A DNA stretch of 64,000 nucleotides from JAPPHA01 sp963662705 (GTDB lineage Bacteria; Pseudomonadota; Alphaproteobacteria; Rhodobacterales; Rhodobacteraceae): NCBI GenBank assembly GCA_963662705.2, contig OY759767.1, forward strand, positions 62,001 through 126,000, in the 5' to 3' direction. Below are positions 6,273 through 14,900 of the stretch, piece by piece. Each line of letters begins with the position of its first letter. The stretch's first letter is position 1. Under the pieces are notes generated by a model. The model saw only the letters and a list, made by a program, of their open reading frames with translations. It ran no database searches and was not told the origin of the DNA. The translations under genes and the position numbers were made by a program.

Positions 6273-9208
6273 CACGTCGAAGGCTTTATAATCCGGCTCA
6301 GTTGTCCGATGACGAATTGAAGGCGTCCTTCATCGCGCGGCACGACACGCTGGACCAGTTATTGCAATTGTTGAGAGAACAAGACGATGGTTCCCCGTGC
6401 CAGCACGTATTGCTTGTCGGGCCCAGAGGCATGGGCAAGACCACGCTTGGCCTTCGTTTCTTGTACGCAATCTCGGATACTCCAGCGCTTTGTGAAAAGT
6501 GGCAGCCCGTAGCCTTTCATGAAGAAAGCTATGGAATCTGTGATGTCGCGGACTTCTGGATCGCAGCCCTTCACCACCTTGCACGAACCACGGGGGACGC
6601 CCAATGGTCTGAGAAGGCGGATGCACTACTAGAAGACGAAACAAACCCGGCGCGCCTGGCAGCATATGCGCGTGCGGCCCTGATGGATTATTGCCAGTCC
6701 TCCGGAAAGAGGCTGATCCTTTTCGTGGAGAATATCGACATTGTTCTTGAACAGTTTGGTGATGAGCGTGAAGTCCATACTCTTCGCGCCAGCCTGATGG
6801 AGAGTTCGGAAATCATGCTGGTCGGGTCGGCGAATACGGTATTCGGGGGCATTCGGAGCCACGGTGAGCCTTTCTACGGGTTCTTTCGCCTGTTCATTCT
6901 TCAAGGTCTGACCGCGGAAGAGACATTTGATGTTCTGAAACAGTTTGCAGATAGCGCAGGCGAGAAGGACGTATTGACGCTTCTCGATCTGGGACAGGGA
7001 AGACTGGAAACCATTCGCCGCCTCACCGGCGGCAATCCCCGTCTCTTGGCGTTGACTTGCGACATGCTGTTGGAATCGCCCCTTGGTGAATCCTTCGAAG
7101 TCCTGGAACGGCTCATCGACGAGCAAACTCCGTACTTCAAGGCCAGAATTGAAGAGTTGCCGATCCAGGCCCGGAAGGTTTTTCATTGCCTGGCGAATGC
7201 ATGGACACCGATGTTGGCAAGGGAAGTTGCACGTGCCTCGAAACTGGGCTCATCGCACGCCAGCGCACAACTCAAGCAACTGGTTTCGAAGGGCTACGTA
7301 AACGAGAATAAAGACAAAAAAGGGAAGAAGATCCGTTACGAAGTTTCAGATCGCTTCTATAACATTTATTTCCTGTTTCGTTTTTCTCGAGGTGGCCGCG
7401 AGCGGCTAAAGCGGTTGGTTGGCTTCATGCAAGACCTGTTTGGCCGGGACGCCATGAGGAAAATGTACCCGGCAACGTTGAAAGCGCTGGACAACGCCAA
7501 ATTGTCGCGGACGGAAAAGGCGGATTGGCTGAGTGTGCTCGCCGGGTGTGTCGAGGCAGAAGACGGGTTTGGGCTCAGGGAGAATTGGAGACGCACGGCC
7601 GTGGATTTAGCCGAAAGACTGGTTGGACCGGGCGCTGTTGTCATAGATCAGATAAACAGGGTCGCTTGGAGAGAACGAGGTCACAGGCTGTTCAATGAAA
7701 AGTACTTTGGAGATGCGGAACGAGCTTATCGAAAGGCAACCGAGGAAGTGCCGACCGATCATGTGGCGTGGACAGGACTAGGAAAGTCGCTCTTCGAGTT
7801 AAGCCGCCATGATGAAGCGGTTAGCGCAGTGCGACATGTTGTACAGCTCATTGATCCTAAGGATTCGAGCGAAGCACGTTTTTGCGCGGCCGTGGCCCTA
7901 TCTATGCAGGCGGATGCATATGGCGAACTCAAACGCCACGACGAGGCAATTGCTTCCGTTGAGGAACTCACTCAGTACGTGCGCTCTGATGACCCTGAAG
8001 ATATGCGGAGTACGGCAATTTTTTCTTTGTTGACGTACGGAGAATTGCTTTCAGAGTTTGGACGCTACGAGGACGCCATTTTCGTATTGGACCGTTCCGA
8101 AGCGTATTTTCGGGTCGACGATACGCCGGAGGCTCGGTGGGGAGGGATTTTGGTTCTTTGGGGTAGTGGACGTGCATTTGCCAAATCAGGTAGGCGCGAT
8201 GAGGCGATTGCTGCGTGGGGACGAGTACGTGACTATGTTCGACGGGAAGACTCCGTGGAAGTTCGTGAAGCTGCTCTCGTGGCACTGGAGGATTTCAGCA
8301 GTCAGCTAATTGAATGGGAATGCTATGATGAGGCCCGCATCTACCGGGAATCGGTGGTAGAATACGTATTCGAGGACGACCCTCCAGAATTACGGGGGTC
8401 GGCAGTCAGGACACTGGGTGCTGGAGGATTCACGCTAGCGGCGGCTGAACGGAACAAAGAGGACATACATTTGTTGAAAAGGACTGCTGATTTCGTTCGT
8501 TCGGACGATCCGCCCGAGGTACGTCTTCCCGCAGCTACAGCCCATGGATTGATGGGCCAGGCATTGGTCGCAGAGGAGATGTATGACGAAGCAATGAGTG
8601 CCAGAGACAGATCCGCCTCATACGTTAGTGCGGATGATCCGCTTGAGATTAGGCAGTTGATTGCAAAAGCATTCGCAGGAGATGGGGCAGAACTAAACCG
8701 GTTGGGAAGGTACTCAGAAGCAGAGGCGACTTGCAAAAACGCCATTAAGGTGGCGCCAGAAAGCGGGGCGGCCTGGCACATTTTAGCAGTAGTGGTTGTC
8801 CGCGCGGATGAGGGAACGCGCTTACATGAAGCTGAAGAATATGCACGGCGCGCAGCGGAACTTGTACCCGACGAACCTGGCAACGCACACATTCTATCTG
8901 ATATACTGGCCCTCCGAGGAGAGTGGAACGAAGCGTTACAGTGGCTGGAACGAGCATTATTGTTCAGTATCAAAGAGGAGCAAGACGGGGAAAGGAGTGG
9001 GCTGATCGAGTCATTGATTGAGGCGGTGGTTTCGAACCAAGGATTACGCGTGAAGAGCATGATGGAGCGCGTAGGCGCAATCGATGTTATGGAACCACTC
9101 TGGCATGCGGTAAGGACGGACTTGGGGGAAGAGGTCGAACCCTTGCCAACCGAGGTCAGCAACGCAGTAAAGACTCTGTTGGAGGAGTTTTCAACGAGGC
9201 GCTCGTGA
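6233..9208 (+). CDS. P-loop ATPase with winged helix and long TPR-like C-terminal array
   Basis: About 991 aa. Walker A GPRGMGKTT is at residues 63-71 and Walker B-like LILFVENID at 161-169, with Glu in place of the usual Asp. A winged-helix-like segment lies near 305-370. From about residue 480 to 950 there are TPR-like repeats; several of roughly 45 residues carry a recurring acidic signature of the form YV..DDP.E.R. This ATPase, winged helix and superstructure layout is that of STAND regulators, where the repeats sense a ligand. Start candidates are GTG 6233, GTG 6236 and TTG 6269; the last would give a 4-bp TTGA overlap with the upstream stop. It forms a two-gene operon with 5064-6272. 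Confidence 0.72.
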   Translation: MVGKAPPFGNLNLTRRRLYNPAQLSDDELKASFIARHDTLDQLLQLLREQDDGSPCQHVLLVGPRGMGKTTLGLRFLYAISDTPALCEKWQPVAFHEESYGICDVADFWIAALHHLARTTGDAQWSEKADALLEDETNPARLAAYARAALMDYCQSSGKRLILFVENIDIVLEQFGDEREVHTLRASLMESSEIMLVGSANTVFGGIRSHGEPFYGFFRLFILQGLTAEETFDVLKQFADSAGEKDVLTLLDLGQGRLETIRRLTGGNPRLLALTCDMLLESPLGESFEVLERLIDEQTPYFKARIEELPIQARKVFHCLANAWTPMLAREVARASKLGSSHASAQLKQLVSKGYVNENKDKKGKKIRYEVSDRFYNIYFLFRFSRGGRERLKRLVGFMQDLFGRDAMRKMYPATLKALDNAKLSRTEKADWLSVLAGCVEAEDGFGLRENWRRTAVDLAERLVGPGAVVIDQINRVAWRERGHRLFNEKYFGDAERAYRKATEEVPTDHVAWTGLGKSLFELSRHDEAVSAVRHVVQLIDPKDSSEARFCAAVALSMQADAYGELKRHDEAIASVEELTQYVRSDDPEDMRSTAIFSLLTYGELLSEFGRYEDAIFVLDRSEAYFRVDDTPEARWGGILVLWGSGRAFAKSGRRDEAIAAWGRVRDYVRREDSVEVREAALVALEDFSSQLIEWECYDEARIYRESVVEYVFEDDPPELRGSAVRTLGAGGFTLAAAERNKEDIHLLKRTADFVRSDDPPEVRLPAATAHGLMGQALVAEEMYDEAMSARDRSASYVSADDPLEIRQLIAKAFAGDGAELNRLGRYSEAEATCKNAIKVAPESGAAWHILAVVVVRADEGTRLHEAEEYARRAAELVPDEPGNAHILSDILALRGEWNEALQWLERALLFSIKEEQDGERSGLIESLIEAVVSNQGLRVKSMMERVGAIDVMEPLWHAVRTDLGEEVEPLPTEVSNAVKTLLEEFSTRRS

Positions 9209-9580
9209 ATTTCCGAGATTCTCGAGCGATGTGTATATTGTTTGGCGGAGGCCTCCTGTTTTCTTTCAGGAAGGGAACCTGCGACCGAAGTGTCGCGGTC
9301 TGACCCGGTGCAAGCTGCACCTACCTGATCGCGACAGTGCAATCCCTCGAGGGCAGGTAGGTCGCGATCCGCTCCCTTACCGAGGGGATCGATACCACCA
9401 CTTCCGGCGGCACTCTGGTGTTCCTTATCTTCGGTGCTCTCGCCCAGTTCGGACGCGACCTGATCCGCGAGCGCGCCCGGGCCGTTCTCCCGGCCGCGTA
9501 GTTTCTCCGATCAGACTGAATCGGATACGGCTCATGCGGCCTGCCGGGAGAAAAGGCGGTTGCCATGGCAGTTGAGATTC
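9209..9580. other. Intergenic region with recombinase remnant and inverted repeats
   Basis: It separates two converging gene blocks. It contains CTACCTG and GATCGCGAC (9321-9335), whose complements CAGGTAG and GTCGCGATC follow at 9354-9369, and then the serine recombinase fragment at 9361-9501. No intact gene is visible. Confidence 0.5.
9361..9501 (+). pseudogene. Serine recombinase/resolvase fragment
   Basis: A 46-codon frame translates to a stretch with RSLTEGIDTTT, GALAQFGRDLIRERARA, matching the end of the catalytic domain of Tn3-type resolvases, where E-F/R-D-L-I-R-E-R is conserved. It lacks the N-terminal catalytic serine and the DNA-binding end. It is a remnant of a mobile element and supports an island history for this region. 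Confidence 0.7.
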
Positions 9581-10405
9581 TCAACCGAGGCCTTCCAGGA
9601 GCACGTCCAATGCGGTCGCAGTCACGACGCCCACGGAAACGTCCCCGAATGCCGTCGCAAATTGCTGCCGGGAAACCTTGCCTGTACGCAGGACCTGAGC
9701 CGCTGCCACCCCACCGGCCAGCAAGGCCGATGTCGCGGCGCCGTCAGCGATTTCCCCGGCCAGGGTATCGCCGGGCAGTTCGGATACGACGTTTTCCACC
9801 TGCCGTGAAAGCTCCGCATTGGAAAATCCGGAAGTCGTGACGGACGGTTCGGCAACGGCGACTTCTTCTGTAGCCATGACCTCGATGTCGGGATAGCGCA
9901 CCAAATGCTCACGAATGGCATTTGGCGATGCAACCGCCTTGAGCTGGATTGCCTTGATAACGTCACCATCGACAATGAACTCGACATCGGATCCGGGATG
10001 ATTGGTTTCCTCGACGATCCGCGCAGTCACCTCGTCGCCATCGACATTCTCTGCATGGACGAACAAAAGCTCGTGGTAGATGCCCTTCACGTTGGACACC
10101 ACTCCTCGAAGCTGTTCGGGGGTCAAGGCGCCGACATACTCGGCAAGGCCTTCCACGCTTGCGTCGTTGAGTCCGTTTGCCGATCTCCGAAGAGCTTCCA
10201 ATACCAAGCGTTCTTCCAGCTGCCTAAACCGCGTTGCGTCCTCGACGAGTCGCTGAAGAGTAACGGCGATGACGACTGCAGCGCTTCTGTTCAGCGTCCG
10301 TTGGTCGCCGCCATCGCTGATAGTGCGATCCGGCCGAGTTCCGTCCTGCACCGATCGAGTTTGTGCCTTTGCCGGTAAACGAGCGTTCGATTGAATGGTC
10401 GACAT
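9581..10405 (-). CDS. Unrecognised protein with possible PD-(D/E)XK nuclease core
   Basis: 274 aa, not assigned to a named family. Residues 105-180 show the spacing of a restriction-endonuclease fold: E112 in GIYHELLF, then GSDVEF (D140, E142), then IQLKA (Q154, K156). The C-terminal 60 residues are Ala/Gly-rich and hydrophobic. The ATG at 10405 lies 115 bp inside the preceding gene in another frame; no convincing later start was found, so the N-terminal 40 residues are doubtful. It is coupled to the membrane protein gene upstream. Suggested role: effector or toxin-like nuclease; this is inference. Confidence 0.5.
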   Translation of the reverse strand: MSTIQSNARLPAKAQTRSVQDGTRPDRTISDGGDQRTLNRSAAVVIAVTLQRLVEDATRFRQLEERLVLEALRRSANGLNDASVEGLAEYVGALTPEQLRGVVSNVKGIYHELLFVHAENVDGDEVTARIVEETNHPGSDVEFIVDGDVIKAIQLKAVASPNAIREHLVRYPDIEVMATEEVAVAEPSVTTSGFSNAELSRQVENVVSELPGDTLAGEIADGAATSALLAGGVAAAQVLRTGKVSRQQFATAFGDVSVGVVTATALDVLLEGLG

Positions 10406-11175
10406 TCGGATTTCCCGTTTTCTGTCAGGGATGCGTCATCCCAATGCTGATTGATCTGGTTGACAAGCGGTATCAGGGCTTGTTCCGCGAAGACCCGCAT
10501 TTCGGCCGGGGAGGGTTCCTGACCGCTTTCGCGCTGAAGCTGCACCGCATTGATCAGCGTGATGCATGCGACGAGGATTGCCTTTTCATGGTCCTGCAGG
10601 TCGTCTTCGGAGCGAGGCTTTCCTAAAATCTTCCGTTTACCCCAGACTCCTGCAACAACACCAGCTCCCAAACCGCCGGCAGTAAGGAGGATTCCTCCAC
10701 CGGCTACACCAAGTCCGACCAGGTTTCCGATCCAGTAGAGTTTTGCCGTCGTGGCGGCCGCGCCGGAAAGCGTTGCAATGGCAGTCCCAGTGGAGGCCAC
10801 GCCGAAGCTGGTGACGAGACCGGAAATACTGCCTACTGTTACCGCACAGCCAAGTTTGCCGGCAATAGCGTTGACGAATAACCGGGCGCGCCTGTCGGAA
10901 GTTTGGCGAATTGCCGAAACGATCTGGGTCAGGATCTCCTCGAGATGTTCGAGCGACGCGGACTTCGGGTTTTCGCGCCACCTGTATGCTTCGGCATTTG
11001 CACGAACCCAGGCTTCAATTTCATCGGCCTTGGGCAGGTGCGGTTTGACACGAGCGTGTTGTTTTCGTCCCCAATCCAAGGCGGTACCGGCGTGATGCGT
11101 GGCTTCCTTGACGCCACCCGCCGCTTTGCTTGCGACATTCTTGACGTTGGCCGGTATCAATCGTCGAGCATTCAT
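10291..11175 (-). CDS. Unrecognised glycine-rich membrane protein
   Basis: 294 aa. A basic N-terminus (KPHLPKADEIEAWVRANAEAY) is followed by a helical region and then, at about residues 105-180, two long Gly/Ala-rich hydrophobic stretches typical of paired membrane helices or glycine-zipper segments. A charged cytoplasmic-looking tail follows. The last 115 bp overlap the start of the next gene. No family was recognised. With its partner it may form a membrane-anchored effector pair, but nothing in the sequence proves this. Confidence 0.55.
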   Translation of the reverse strand: MNARRLIPANVKNVASKAAGGVKEATHHAGTALDWGRKQHARVKPHLPKADEIEAWVRANAEAYRWRENPKSASLEHLEEILTQIVSAIRQTSDRRARLFVNAIAGKLGCAVTVGSISGLVTSFGVASTGTAIATLSGAAATTAKLYWIGNLVGLGVAGGGILLTAGGLGAGVVAGVWGKRKILGKPRSEDDLQDHEKAILVACITLINAVQLQRESGQEPSPAEMRVFAEQALIPLVNQINQHWDDASLTENGKSECRPFNRTLVYRQRHKLDRCRTELGRIALSAMAATNGR

Positions 11176-11419
11176 TTTTCAGTGGCTTATGCAGTGCATT
11201 GAGATTGTGGCGATTGGTCTCGGAAATCATCGGGTGCCTAGATGTCATTCGTCTCCTTGAATCCATCCAGGCACGGTTTGTTTTCAAATTTTTTCTGGAA
11301 AGTCATCATAGCATGACATTTACAGCGATCCGTGAAACAATAAACATGATCATTCTGTTTTTCCACCGCCCGAAATCTCATGACGGTAGGGGCGAAAGCA
11401 AAATGCCTGCCGTGATCGT

Positions 11420-12439
11420 TTAGGCCGATCGCGCGGACAAGTCAGATTCAGTTTCTGCATTGCTGTTCCAGTCATCGGCATCCAGCGCTTTGACACGTCC
11501 CGTAAACACCCGGTGGAAATCGTTGATCGATTTTGCCAACCACTCGTGCTGGCGCGTCCAATCTTTTCGATTTTCCGGGTCAGTTTGGTCAAGATAGACG
11601 GCAATACGGCTGTCTCGCCGGTCTGGAAGCTCTTCCCACTCCAGGCGAAATCCGAGATCTTGCTCAACGTCGTCCTTTTGCTCGCCAAGCAGGTGGAAAA
11701 AGGCCTTTGCATGCTCGGTGCTGAGGTAGAGTTCAACGCGGATACGCTTCTTCGGACGGATCATGACGGTGCCGAGATGCATCCCGCTCCGACCGATGGA
11801 ATAGGACATCCATGATTGCGGTTGTGGTTTGCGGTCGCCAGAAACCGGTCCGCCCTGTTCGTCCAGGACTTTGTGAAAGGCGCCCCAATAATCGCGCTGC
11901 ATGATTCGAATGTCGGAAAGCTCGGTCTCATCAATTGCCCTGGCAGCTTGAGCAACCGACCTGGACCAGTCGTTCGGCTTCGAGACGACATTGAACTTGG
12001 GTGCCGCCGGGGAGTTGCCGATGCGCCAAAGTTCGACCTCCAAGCCGAAAAAGCGGATGCTTTCGTCGGTGATCCTGTTCAGCCAGTCGAGCGTGGATCG
12101 GTGCTCCTCCGTAAACCGGGCAGAAATCCAGATAATCGTCACGGCCTGGAGGCCCGAGGCGTAGGTCAAGAGCTGCCCAAGGTGGGCATGATCGGTGCGT
12201 TCAAGCTGATTTTCGACAAGTACCCATGCACCCGTGCCGATATCCTTGCACAAGACGTCGGCGCGGAAAGGACCAACAGCCTTTTCCTGCGCCTCCAGTT
12301 CCAGGTCGATCCCGAGTGTCTCACCCAGGACCGAAAGATTCTCTTCCCTTGCGAGCCAAGGAGTGAAGTCGCTTGCTTCACTGGTCCAGATGTCGCGGAG
12401 ATCGACGCGGGAGAGTCGCCCCAGTGCATCATGGCTCAT
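11420..12439 (-). CDS. DUF4268-type protein with nuclease-like N-terminal domain
   Basis: 339 aa. The N-terminal half has FRADVLCKD followed by WVLVENQLERTDHAHLGQLLTYA, the D...ExQ arrangement (D61, E76, Q78) of a PD-(D/E)XK-like domain found with DUF4268. The C-terminal half (from about 195) reads as the DUF4268 domain, with RVELYLSTEHAKAFFHLL. Such proteins occur in defence islands, but their biochemical role is not settled. The ATG at 12439 was chosen over an upstream extension that runs into the SDR gene. It lies 77 bp from the SDR gene and may have its own promoter. Confidence 0.65.
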   Translation of the reverse strand: MSHDALGRLSRVDLRDIWTSEASDFTPWLAREENLSVLGETLGIDLELEAQEKAVGPFRADVLCKDIGTGAWVLVENQLERTDHAHLGQLLTYASGLQAVTIIWISARFTEEHRSTLDWLNRITDESIRFFGLEVELWRIGNSPAAPKFNVVSKPNDWSRSVAQAARAIDETELSDIRIMQRDYWGAFHKVLDEQGGPVSGDRKPQPQSWMSYSIGRSGMHLGTVMIRPKKRIRVELYLSTEHAKAFFHLLGEQKDDVEQDLGFRLEWEELPDRRDSRIAVYLDQTDPENRKDWTRQHEWLAKSINDFHRVFTGRVKALDADDWNSNAETESDLSARSA

Positions 12440-12516
12440 TTTCTGGCCTCCATTTCGTTTGAAGCGGCGGCGATGGCCAGCAGCAGCATTCCCGGAATTC
12501 GCGCCGGCCGGATGTA

Positions 12517-13257
12517 TCAGTACGTCGCGCGGCCACCGGAGAGATCGAATACGCCTGCGGTCGTGAAACTGTTTTCCTCGGACGCCAGCCACGCGATGAG
12601 GCTCGCCGCCTCCTCCAGCTCAAGGAAACGATTCCGAGGGATTTTCGAGAGCATGAACTCGATGTGTTCCTCGGACATTTGGTCGAAAATACGGGTTCGC
12701 GCTGCTGCGGGAGTCACGCAATTGACGGCAATATTGTACCCAGCAAGTTCCTTGCCCACCGACTTTGTCAAGCCGATGACCCCGGCTTTCGACGCTGAAT
12801 ACGCTGACGCGTTGGGGTTTCCCTCCTTGCCCGCGATACTCGCGATATTGACGATCCGGCCGTAATTCGCCGCCTTCATGTGCGGAATCACCGCCTTGTT
12901 TACGATGAATGCTCCAACGAGATTGACCGCAACGATCCGTTCGAACTCTTCCAGCGGGTAACTCTCGACCGTTTCGTTGAGCCCCGCGATCCCGGCCGAA
13001 TTGACCAGGACATCAATGCGTCCGAACGATCCGAGAGTGGCTTCAAGCGCCGCGTTTACTGCCTGCTGGTCCGTAATGTCGACCTCGACCGCCATTGAGC
13101 GGTTTCCAACCTCGGCGCACATTTTCCTGGCCAGCCCGACATCGAGGTCCCAGATTGCGACCTCTGCACCCGCGGATGCCAACCTTTTGACGACCGCGCC
13201 GCCAATGCCCTGCGCCCCGCCGGTCACGACTGCGGTGCGCCCGGAAAATTCCGTCAT
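12517..13257 (-). CDS. Short-chain dehydrogenase/reductase (SDR)
   Basis: A 246-aa classical SDR, NAD(P)-dependent oxidoreductase of a hydroxy or keto substrate. The Rossmann motif TGGAQGIG is at 12-19, NSAG at 86-89, and the catalytic Ser140, Tyr153 and Lys157 (YSASK) are all present. The acidic D37 after the second strand favours NAD(H). The start MTEFSGR at 13257 aligns with the family; the longer frame overlaps the upstream gene region. It is the last gene of the long minus-strand operon, 43 bp after the SMP-30 fusion gene. Confidence 0.9.
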   Translation of the reverse strand: MTEFSGRTAVVTGGAQGIGGAVVKRLASAGAEVAIWDLDVGLARKMCAEVGNRSMAVEVDITDQQAVNAALEATLGSFGRIDVLVNSAGIAGLNETVESYPLEEFERIVAVNLVGAFIVNKAVIPHMKAANYGRIVNIASIAGKEGNPNASAYSASKAGVIGLTKSVGKELAGYNIAVNCVTPAAARTRIFDQMSEEHIEFMLSKIPRNRFLELEEAASLIAWLASEENSFTTAGVFDLSGGRATY

Positions 13258-13300
13258 CTCGACCTCGCCATGAAGGGGCGATTCCAGGGAACGGGTCCCA

Positions 13301-14860
13301 TCAGGCTGAACCAAGGTCCGCGATGACGTCGGCGCAGGTCGTTACCGTCGCCACGTTCTGCATTGCGAAATCCACGGATGCCCGGTGCCACTCTTCGTTC
13401 ATGGTGGAGCAGGCGTCTTCGGGAACGATGACCCTGAATCCCTTGTCTGCTGCGGTTCTCGCCGTATGTTCGACACTCATGTTGGTCCATGCGCCCATAT
13501 TGATCAACGTGTCGACACCGGCTCCGCGCAGGTAACTCTCCAGGCGGCCGGATTCCCAGGCGCTCATGGTCATCTTTTCGACCACGAGATCACCCGTCAG
13601 GGGTTCCAGTCCCGCGACCGGCGCGACGCCCCGGGTTCCCCGGACAAGTGCGTTCGCTTCCTTGACTCCCTTGAACAGCGGGGCCCTGTCAGTCATTGCC
13701 GGGTGCCCGGGTTCGCACACGAACCAGACGTGAATGACGAGAATGCCCTTTTGCCGGCAGGCCTCCGCGAGGCGGCGGCTGTTTTCCACCACGTTCTGCG
13801 CGCGCGCATGGGCGGGTGATCCGCTCTCCGCGAATGCGCCTCCCTCGGAAATGACATCCTGTTGCATGTCCTGGATGATGAGCGCAGTCCGCCTCGCATC
13901 GATCTCCAGCCCAGCGGAATCGGGTCCCCGGGATGAGGCGCGGGGTTTCATGAACGGCTCCAGCCTCGGACGCGCCCTGGTCATCACCGAATAGAGGGAT
14001 GTCGTTGCGCAGATGAACAGCGTGTCCCAGTCCGCTCCACCCCAGTGTAGGTTCGCGGCTTTCTCCGGAACTTCGATCTTGCCAAGGAGTTCGCCGCGGA
14101 AGGAGTAGACCCACAAGCCTCCCGGGGCCGTTACCCAGACATTGCCGTCGGTGTCGGCCTTCATGCCGTCGGGTACGCCCGGCAAGCTGTCGTCCTTGAT
14201 GCCGAAGGCGAATATCCGGGCGTTGACGAGGCGACCGTCCGCCCCGACGTCGAACATGCGGATGTTCGCCTGGTCGGTGTCGTTGACCCACATGAACCGT
14301 TCGCACGGGCTGAAACACAATCCGTTCGGCTGTGTGAACATGTGACGGTCGACGACCAGTTGCGGCTCTTCACCCGGCCTGTGGCCCGGCGGCAGCCTGT
14401 AGACGCCCTGGAAACCCATGCTGAGCGGCCGCGGCAGGCCGAAATGTTCCATTCGGCCATAGGTCGGATCGGTGAAATAGATCGAACCGTCGGATCCGAC
14501 GCAGATGTCGTTCGGTGAATTCAGCTCCCTTCCCTCGAAATGCGTGCACATGACATCGCGAACGCCATCCGGCCGGAACCGGGCAACCGAACTCGTCGCG
14601 TGCTCGCAGACGAACAGGTTGCGCAGGGCGTCATAGGTCATGCCGTTCCCCTTGTTGGAAGGACGCATGACTTCCGTGACCTGTCCGTCGGGAGTCCACT
14701 TGCGGCGAACATCGGCGGGCATGTCGGAAAACAGGAGGTAACCGTCGTCCGGGTGCCAGATCGGTCCCTCGGTAAAGGTGAACCCGGTCGCACGCCGCTC
14801 CACCGGCGTGTGAATGTCGATCAGGTCTTCGAACCGGGCGTCCAGCCTGACATGAGCCAT
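13301..14860 (-). CDS. Fusion of SMP-30/gluconolactonase domain and isochorismatase-like domain
   Basis: 519 aa in two parts. Residues 1-305 form an SMP-30/gluconolactonase-like beta propeller with metal-ligand candidates E31 (EGPIW), N116/D117 (SPND) and D231 (PDGM). Residues 320-519 form an isochorismatase-like cysteine hydrolase domain with D331 (IIQDMQQD) and K429 (VVEKM). The residue expected to be the catalytic Cys, in the pattern TN-x-C-V, is Ser462 (TNMSVEHTAR); the codon is AGT. The second domain may therefore be inactive as a thiol hydrolase or use serine. The pairing suggests sequential opening of a lactone or lactam and an amide. It sits in the operon between the MBL and SDR genes. 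Confidence 0.85.
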   Translation of the reverse strand: MAHVRLDARFEDLIDIHTPVERRATGFTFTEGPIWHPDDGYLLFSDMPADVRRKWTPDGQVTEVMRPSNKGNGMTYDALRNLFVCEHATSSVARFRPDGVRDVMCTHFEGRELNSPNDICVGSDGSIYFTDPTYGRMEHFGLPRPLSMGFQGVYRLPPGHRPGEEPQLVVDRHMFTQPNGLCFSPCERFMWVNDTDQANIRMFDVGADGRLVNARIFAFGIKDDSLPGVPDGMKADTDGNVWVTAPGGLWVYSFRGELLGKIEVPEKAANLHWGGADWDTLFICATTSLYSVMTRARPRLEPFMKPRASSRGPDSAGLEIDARRTALIIQDMQQDVISEGGAFAESGSPAHARAQNVVENSRRLAEACRQKGILVIHVWFVCEPGHPAMTDRAPLFKGVKEANALVRGTRGVAPVAGLEPLTGDLVVEKMTMSAWESGRLESYLRGAGVDTLINMGAWTNMSVEHTARTAADKGFRVIVPEDACSTMNEEWHRASVDFAMQNVATVTTCADVIADLGSA

Positions 14861-14900
14861 CTCTCCGTCCTCCGTCGTTCAGGCGTCCGGGCCGCCCGGT

